The notes beneath the pieces were generated by a model. It did no database searches. It was not told where the DNA came from and saw only the letters and a list, made by a program, of their open reading frames with translations. Shown in pieces: positions 58,631 through 64,000 of a stretch of 64,000 nucleotides of DNA. The position numbers were made by a program, and so were the translations under genes. Within the stretch, counting starts at the first letter, position 1; the number at the start of each line of letters is the position of its first letter. This stretch comes from Paenibacillus plantarum (lineage in GTDB: Bacteria; Bacillota; Bacilli; Paenibacillales; NBRC-103111). The stretch covers positions 1 to 64,000 of the forward strand of contig NZ_WHNY01000018.1 of the NCBI RefSeq assembly GCF_013141695.1, given 5' to 3'.

Positions 58631-61129
58631 TTGTCACGAGAGCAATTTGAACGTCTAGTCAAAAGATTGGAAGAAGAGGCCAAGAAAGCACCGAAGTTAT
58701 ATCTGCTTCGCGTATTTTCTCTCGTAGGACTTGGATTCGCCTATATTATAGTGATTATGGGGCTGCTGCTTGTGTTATCGTTATTACTGCTTACCGTGCT
58801 TCTAAAAAGTCCCCTTCTACTATTTAAGTTAGGCGTTCCATTGATTGCAGTGATTTGGATGATTTTACGATCGCTTAAAGTCAAATTCCATGCCCCTGAG
58901 GGGATTGCAATGACGCAGCGAAATGCACCACTATTGATGCAAGAAGTGAAATCATTAAACAGGATAGCAAAAAGCATCAAAATCCATAACGTATTGTTGA
59001 CCAATGAGTTTAATGCATCAGTTGTTCAAATTCCGCGTCTAGGCTTGTTTGGATGGCATAGGAACTACTTAATTATTGGTTTGCCTCTCATGCAGGCATT
59101 GTCCCGGGAACAGTTTCGTGCGGTTCTCGCGCATGAATTAGGGCATTTGTCGCGTGCTCATTCCAAATTTCACGGTTGGATCTACCGTGTACGAAGAACA
59201 TGGAATCAGTTGATGGAGCAGTTCTCGGAAAAGAAGCAAGGATGGAGCTTTCTATTTAAAGCTTTTATTCGGTGGTATGCACCCAAATTAAATGCTTATA
59301 CCTTTGTTTTAGCCAGAGAGAATGAATACGAAGCGGATCGATTTGCAGCACAATTAACAAGTCCAGCGGCTATGGCGGATGCTTTGGTACATATCTCAAT
59401 TCAACATCGAAATCTAGAAAATTATTTTTGGAATTCAATGGATAAACGTGCGATTGAGGAGGAAGAACCACCTCTCGTTTATCAGGAGATGCATCGTTTT
59501 TTCCGTGAGCCACAGGATAAGGCGGACACAAGGCGATGGCTGAATGAAGTGCTTCAAATTGAAACCGGCTATGTCGATACGCATCCATCATTGAAGGATC
59601 GTTTGCGTTCGATTGGCCAGCAGGCTGAACCGCCCGTGTTAAGTGATATTTCATCGGCGGAAGCCCTCTTGGGGGATGCCTTAGATTCCCTGACGGATCA
59701 ATTCAGCCAACAATGGAAAATGAATGTTCGCAAATCTTGGACAGAGCGGTTCCATTACTATCAGCAAATAAAAGAACATCTCGAGCGTGTCAAATACGAT
59801 AAAAGGAAAGATATGACGCTCCATCAGGTATGGGAAATTGCACAAATGACGAATCAATTGTATGGAGAAACCGATGCTCTGCCCATCTACCAATATCTCA
59901 TTGGGCGTGATCCTCAGTTTGCTCCGGCTTATGCGGAAATGGGGGCCGCCCTTCTCATTACGGATGAAGAGGAGCAGCATCCACTTGGTGTTGAAGCCTT
60001 GAGGAAAGCGATGGAATTAGACCATGCCTTCACATTCGCAAGTTGTCGGCAATTGATTGCTTATTACGCCAAGCTGGGCAAAGAAGATAAAGTGAAGGAA
60101 TATGTCGCCTATGGTCAGCAGTACGCGGAACGAGTCCAACTAGCGAACGCAGAGCGAGCGCAAGTCCGACATACAGATACGTTTATCCCTCATGAGTTAT
60201 CAGAGCAGTTCATCATAAGGATTAAGAAAGAGCTTCAACTGTATCCGATTATTAAAGAGGCGTATTTGGTTCGGAAGAAAGTCGAATATTTCCCTGAGAA
60301 AAATCATTACATCCTTATGCTCAAAGTTAAACGGCCCTTATTGGGGAATAAGAAGGCATTTTATAGTAGTGTTGCGCAAAAAGTCGGGGAAGATAAGATC
60401 TTGCCTGCAGATACGAACGTCATTTGTTTAAATTTACACAAGCGTTTTGCCAGAGTAGCTAGGAATACATATAAACAATATGAAAGCCGTTTATTTGGGA
60501 AACAACGAGGAAGCAGCACATTATACCCAGTGAACGCATATCAAGGCATGTTGTCCGGCATGCTTAACAAGTCCGTTCGTCAGGGTAACATGGGCAAAGT
60601 ACGGCTATTGCTTGCAATTGGAGCCAATCCGAATCGTATCAAAAACAACGAAGCTCCTCTAACCATCGCAGCAAGTGAAGGAAAGATGGACATGATGCAA
60701 ACCTTACTTTCGGCCAACGCACAGATTAATTTAACAAATGCCGATGGGAATACGGCCTTATTCTGGGCTGCTTATCATAACCGAATAGCGGCAGTAGAGT
60801 TCTTGCTTCAGCATGGAGCAGATACGAACATTCGATTTATATCAGGAAGGTCTGTTCTTTCGGCCGTTTGTATGCACGGGTATGACCGCATGCTCCGGAT
60901 TTTGCTTGAACATGGCGCAAAGCCGATCTTTACGTGCTATGACGGTGGGGAAACCCCTTTAATGGTGGCCACTTATAATGGGCGGTACACATGCGTACAA
61001 CAATTGCTGAATGTGCAAGCAGATCCGAATATTCGTGATAACAGGGGAAATACGGCGTTAAGCTATGCTCAGGAATACGGATTTAAAGAAATAGCAGGCC
61101 TGCTTAGACAATATGGCGCTGTACTTTAG
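58631..61129 (+). CDS. Membrane M48 metalloprotease with TPR-like and ankyrin repeats
   Basis: An 832-residue protein. Two or three membrane helices at about 25-80 precede an M48 catalytic domain with HELGH (near residue 168) and the third-ligand motif NEYEADRFA (about 233). About 395-520 has TPR-like helices (ALPIYQYLIGRDPQFAPAYAEMGAALL). Residues about 655-830 are five ankyrin repeats ending at the C-terminus (DGNTALFWAAYHNRIAAVEFLLQHGADTN type). I prefer TTG 58631 (MSREQFERLVKRL) over GTG 58622, which is too close to AGGA. TerD-family genes follow within 100 bp. The ankyrins may present substrates to the protease; this is inferred. Confidence 0.83.
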   Translation: MSREQFERLVKRLEEEAKKAPKLYLLRVFSLVGLGFAYIIVIMGLLLVLSLLLLTVLLKSPLLLFKLGVPLIAVIWMILRSLKVKFHAPEGIAMTQRNAPLLMQEVKSLNRIAKSIKIHNVLLTNEFNASVVQIPRLGLFGWHRNYLIIGLPLMQALSREQFRAVLAHELGHLSRAHSKFHGWIYRVRRTWNQLMEQFSEKKQGWSFLFKAFIRWYAPKLNAYTFVLARENEYEADRFAAQLTSPAAMADALVHISIQHRNLENYFWNSMDKRAIEEEEPPLVYQEMHRFFREPQDKADTRRWLNEVLQIETGYVDTHPSLKDRLRSIGQQAEPPVLSDISSAEALLGDALDSLTDQFSQQWKMNVRKSWTERFHYYQQIKEHLERVKYDKRKDMTLHQVWEIAQMTNQLYGETDALPIYQYLIGRDPQFAPAYAEMGAALLITDEEEQHPLGVEALRKAMELDHAFTFASCRQLIAYYAKLGKEDKVKEYVAYGQQYAERVQLANAERAQVRHTDTFIPHELSEQFIIRIKKELQLYPIIKEAYLVRKKVEYFPEKNHYILMLKVKRPLLGNKKAFYSSVAQKVGEDKILPADTNVICLNLHKRFARVARNTYKQYESRLFGKQRGSSTLYPVNAYQGMLSGMLNKSVRQGNMGKVRLLLAIGANPNRIKNNEAPLTIAASEGKMDMMQTLLSANAQINLTNADGNTALFWAAYHNRIAAVEFLLQHGADTNIRFISGRSVLSAVCMHGYDRMLRILLEHGAKPIFTCYDGGETPLMVATYNGRYTCVQQLLNVQADPNIRDNRGNTALSYAQEYGFKEIAGLLRQYGAVL

Positions 61130-61226
61130 GAGTCGAATCATTGCGATTTATGTAACCAAACCTATATACTAACTGTATGGGCCGATAATGCCCTGTCCAT
61201 TATTTGATCTGAAAGGTGAGATAACC

Positions 61227-61802
61227 ATGTCGATTGATTTATCCAAAGGTCAACGCATTGACCTAACCAAAACCAACCCAGGTCTTACCAAAATCATTGT
61301 AGGACTTGGCTGGGATACCAATAGATATAATGGCGGTGGAGATTTCGATCTCGATGCTTCTGCGTTTCTTCTTCATGAAGATGGCAAAGCCAAATCAGCA
61401 GCAGATTTTGTTTTTTATAACAACCTTAAGGCTTATGACGGCGCGGTTGTTCACACGGGGGACAATCGTACGGGTGAAGGTGACGGCGATGATGAGCAGA
61501 TTTTGATCGATTTTGCCAAAGTCCCTGCCGCGATCTCTCGTATCGGTATTACCGTTACGATTCATGATGCACAGCAACGTTCTCAAAATTTTGGACAAGT
61601 GAGCCACGCTTTCGTAAGGGTAGTGAATGAAGCGAATCAGAATGAGATTCTTCGTTATGATTTAGGTGAAGACTTCTCCATTGAAACAGCGGTCGTCTTC
61701 TGTGAGTTCTATCGTCACGGAAGCGATTGGAAATTCCAAGCGGTAGGTAGTGGTTTCTCAGGTGGTTTGGCTGCGCTAGTTACGAACTATGGCTTGAGCT
61801 AG
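61227..61802 (+). CDS. TerD-family stress protein
   Basis: A 191-residue canonical TerD protein. It begins [20 protein letters not shown] and carries the two calcium-binding motifs ([12 protein letters not shown] and [13 protein letters not shown]). It ends NYGLS. TerD proteins belong to the Ter chemical-stress and tellurite/phage response network. AAAGGTGAG precedes ATG 61227; the in-frame ATG at 61188 lacks a site. It follows the M48-ankyrin gene by 97 bp. Confidence 0.93.
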   Translation: MSIDLSKGQRIDLTKTNPGLTKIIVGLGWDTNRYNGGGDFDLDASAFLLHEDGKAKSAADFVFYNNLKAYDGAVVHTGDNRTGEGDGDDEQILIDFAKVPAAISRIGITVTIHDAQQRSQNFGQVSHAFVRVVNEANQNEILRYDLGEDFSIETAVVFCEFYRHGSDWKFQAVGSGFSGGLAALVTNYGLS

Positions 61803-61814
61803 AGGTTGGCTTGT

Positions 61815-61852
61815 AAAGGGTGGTTGCCTTCTGGTTGCCACCTTTCTGTTTA
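61815..61852 (+). terminator. Weak hairpin after terD
   Basis: AAAGGGTGG pairs with CCACCTTT and is followed by CTGTTT. It may cause partial termination before the next ter gene. Confidence 0.35.
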
Positions 61853-61881
61853 CATCTTTTACGAAGAAGGGTGAAGTCAAC

Positions 61882-63114
61882 ATGACCGTCGTTGCTGTAA
61901 TCAAAGGACAAAAGGTGGATGTAACGAAAGTGCATGCATCGCTTTCCAATCTAACTGTTTTTATCGGTTGGCAGGCTCCCAATCACATTGAGCTCGATAC
62001 TTCGGCCTTTTTACTTGCACAGAACAGTAAGGTTCGTGGTGATGAAGATCTTATCTTTTACGGAAATCCGAGCAATAGCTTTATGACATACATCGAGAAG
62101 CAGGCAAATGAAAGACAATTGAATATTGATCTGAAACGAGTGTTGACTGACGTTGAACGGATTGCTTTTACACTTACGATCTATGAAAGTGAAGCGAGGC
62201 GTCAAAATTTTAGTGCGGTCAGCAGCGTCAATCTCCGTTTCGTGAATCAAGCCTCAGGGCAAGAAATACTTCGTTATGACTTAGGCAATCAGTTCTCCGT
62301 AGAATCGGCCATTGTTATAGGAGAATTATATAGATACAACGGGGAGTGGAAGTTCAGTGCAATCGGTGCTGGATACGCTGGAGGGCTTAAAGCGCTATGT
62401 GCCAGTTATGGTGTTGTTGTAGAAAATGAGCAGCCAACGTTGAAAGCTCCAGAAATTCAGATCGCGCCCCCGGAACCGAAACCGAAACCGGAAAATGGAC
62501 CACAGATTAATCTTTCCAAAATTGTATTAACGAAAAAGGGAGATAAGATCAACCTCGAGAAGAAGTCGGGCGGTCTAGGGGAAATCTTAATTAACCTGAA
62601 TTGGAATCAACAACCGGCAAGCAACCGTGGCTTCTGGGGGGAATCATCTAGCGGAATCGATCTTGATTTAGCTTGTCTGTATGAACTTAAAGATGGCAGA
62701 AAAGGATTAATTCAGGCACTAGGCAATTCATTTGGATCGCTTACGCGTGAACCTTATATCGCTCTTGATGGTGATGATCGAACAGGTTCAGTTAAAACCG
62801 GAGAGAACATTCGCATTAATGGAACCAAGCTGGCCAATTTCAAGCGGATTCTGATTTTCACCTTCATTTACGAGGGTGTATCGAAATGGTCTGAGGCGGA
62901 TGGCATCGTCACAATTAAGCAAAATGGCGGACCTGACATCATTGTTAATCTGGATGAGCATGATAACGATCTCCGGATGTGTGCCATCGCTATGATTCAG
63001 AATGTGAAGGATGAAACGTTAAGTATTGAGCGAATTGTTCGGCATTTTCAGGGGCATCAAGAGCTGGATAAGGCCTATAACTGGGGTTTAAGTTGGGTCA
63101 GAGCGAGCAAGTAG
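61882..63114 (+). CDS. Two-domain TerD/TerA-like protein
   Basis: A 410-residue protein. Residues 1-180 form a TerD domain that keeps the fold ([53 protein letters not shown]) but has lost the second calcium motif. A proline-rich linker (PPEPKPKPENG, about 195-207) follows. Residues about 210-410 form a TerA-like domain (GIDLDLACLYELKDGRKGLIQALGN, YIALDGDDRTG). AAGGGTGAAG precedes the ATG. It is likely cotranscribed with terD. The TerD call is firm; the partner role is inferred. Confidence 0.85.
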   Translation: MTVVAVIKGQKVDVTKVHASLSNLTVFIGWQAPNHIELDTSAFLLAQNSKVRGDEDLIFYGNPSNSFMTYIEKQANERQLNIDLKRVLTDVERIAFTLTIYESEARRQNFSAVSSVNLRFVNQASGQEILRYDLGNQFSVESAIVIGELYRYNGEWKFSAIGAGYAGGLKALCASYGVVVENEQPTLKAPEIQIAPPEPKPKPENGPQINLSKIVLTKKGDKINLEKKSGGLGEILINLNWNQQPASNRGFWGESSSGIDLDLACLYELKDGRKGLIQALGNSFGSLTREPYIALDGDDRTGSVKTGENIRINGTKLANFKRILIFTFIYEGVSKWSEADGIVTIKQNGGPDIIVNLDEHDNDLRMCAIAMIQNVKDETLSIERIVRHFQGHQELDKAYNWGLSWVRASK

Positions 63115-63147
63115 CGCAATTAGGTTGTCGTTGCAGGAGGTTAGGCT

Positions 63148-63693
63148 ATGTTAGAATTCTCTTTTGAAATCATGTCAGATTCTAATATTAACATCGAATA
63201 TATCTATGGCAGCGAACTGTTCAAGTTAAATCTTTTTCTGAAAAATGGTTCTTGGACCATCCACCCCTTCGACGGAATGCTCCTTCAAAATCGAGAATTA
63301 TGCAAACTCGTCATCATTGACTTATTCAAAAATAAATATTTTCAAATCATGCTGGCGAAAGAGAATATTGCTTTGTCGAGTTTACGAACATCGATTGAAT
63401 TGGAGCCATCGAGAGAGGCTGAGGCATCTAATCCTGCTGAGCGTAGAGGGGGCAGATGGGATGATCCGATTGATCAAACAGAAGAATTCATTGGCAATCA
63501 TTCCATTGAGGAAATTATCCAAATCGAGCATGATTTACTTGAGCAAAGAGTTACCTTTTACGGAGATTTGTTGAAGAAAATGTTCATGGATAACTATGGT
63601 CCTGGAGATTATGAGTTTGATAAGGTGCAGTCCCTGGTCCGTATATTCAAGGAGTCACAAGGTAAGATGATCGAGCTTACGAATACCAAGTAG
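63148..63693 (+). CDS. Uncharacterised protein linked to the ter genes
   Basis: A 181-residue soluble protein with no family I recognise. The N-terminal 75 residues alternate short hydrophobic and polar stretches like a small beta domain. About 76-108 is charged and low complexity (EPSREAEASNPAERRGGRWDDP). The C-terminal half is helical (EEIIQIEHDLLEQRVTFYGDLLKKMF). GGAGG lies about 8 bp before the ATG. It starts 33 bp after the TerD/TerA gene and ends at a terminator, so it is probably the last gene of the ter run. Confidence 0.7.
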   Translation: MLEFSFEIMSDSNINIEYIYGSELFKLNLFLKNGSWTIHPFDGMLLQNRELCKLVIIDLFKNKYFQIMLAKENIALSSLRTSIELEPSREAEASNPAERRGGRWDDPIDQTEEFIGNHSIEEIIQIEHDLLEQRVTFYGDLLKKMFMDNYGPGDYEFDKVQSLVRIFKESQGKMIELTNTK

Positions 63694-63712
63694 TCGATAG
63701 GGATTACTGAGC

Positions 63713-63758
63713 AATAGACCTCACCTGCCAACGAAGTGGCCAAGGAGGTCTATTTTTT
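63713..63758 (+). terminator. Terminator of the ter cluster
   Basis: AATAGACCTC pairs with GAGGTCTATT, followed by a T run. Confidence 0.85.
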
Positions 63759-64000
63759 CGTGTTTTTATTGCCTTTTCCATGCGAGATCAAGAAAAGAGA
63801 AGTGGAGTCAAAAATGTCATATATCTGCCAAATGGCTTCCTGCAAGGGATTTCATTGTTGAAAAAATGTCTAATAGACGGCGTAGCCCGTCAAGTCCTAC
63901 AGTTAGTACACGGGCCAATTGAGCTGTACAGGTCATCGAGATGGATTCTGTTTGTCGGGGAGGGGAAGAAGGAGTAGTTCTGACCGAAGGCAGCAAGTGA
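63759..64000. other. Right end of the window, no supported gene
   Basis: About 240 bp after the ter terminator. A 65-codon open frame (63780-63977) lacks a convincing ribosome binding site and recognisable motifs. A larger gene may begin beyond the window. Confidence 0.4.

Noticed and set aside
63780..63977. 65-codon frame at the right end
   Set aside because: No ribosome binding site, no recognisable motif, and it follows a terminator without a visible promoter.

Overview
The window comes from a member of the Bacillota, most likely Paenibacillus or a close relative in the Paenibacillaceae. This is an inference from gene order. The run hprK-lgt-ppaX, hisZGDBH-FIE, yvcD-trxB, rapZ-yvcK-whiA-crh, clpP, cggR-gap-pgk-tpiA-gpmI-eno, secG-est-rnr-smpB-ssrA matches the core layout known from Bacillus subtilis and its relatives. 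The tRNAs, strong AGGAGG-type ribosome binding sites, frequent GTG/TTG starts, CggR and CtsR operator matches and a C-terminal SLH surface protein fit the same group.

Layout. 1-842: eight tRNA genes (Ser, Met, Val, Thr, Asp, Phe, Tyr, Lys). 930-3627 (minus strand): a thiamine-binding-type protein and a gluconate 2-dehydrogenase-like pair (GMC flavoprotein plus subunit 3) preceded by an unlisted 56-codon membrane ORF. 3707-7051: a two-domain NlpC/P60 protein, a PucR/CdaR-type regulator and an MsmX/UgpC-type sugar ABC ATPase. 7221-10296: hprK, lgt, ppaX and an acyltransferase. 10483-11613: a secreted peptidoglycan-binding protein with a glycine-rich repeat array, followed by a gene-free stretch with palindromic repeats. 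12357-19018: histidine biosynthesis, with hisA absent from its expected place between hisH and hisF. 19096-29385: prs, yvcD, trxB, glcK, rapZ, yvcK, whiA, crh and a secreted stalk-domain protein. 29465-30296 (minus): clpP with a CtsR box, and tRNA-Arg. 30562-37672: the CggR-controlled lower-glycolysis operon. 37773-44050: an M50-type membrane protease, secG, a carboxylesterase, RNase R with a very long low-complexity tail, smpB and tmRNA.

Downstream of ssrA the content becomes accessory. It holds a large AT-rich beta-propeller/SLH surface protein, a broken Btr-like (AraC plus siderophore-binding) regulator, a sulfate ABC transporter operon (minus), an EAL protein, a chemotaxis receptor, a GNAT acetyltransferase and a YflT-type stress protein (minus) with a SigB-like promoter. 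The right end carries a cluster made of an M48 protease with TPR-like and ankyrin repeats, a canonical TerD, a two-domain TerD/TerA-like protein and an unrecognised protein. This Ter-linked cluster is the best candidate for an uncharacterised system in the window.

How the genes work together. HprK, a Crh/HPr-like protein, glucokinase, the shared sugar ATPase, YvcK, RapZ and the cggR operon form a carbon-regulation and glycolysis core. HisZ/HisG with Prs couple PRPP supply to histidine synthesis. RNase R, SmpB and tmRNA form the trans-translation and ribosome-rescue unit. All calls rest on reading motifs and gene order by eye; no database search was run.
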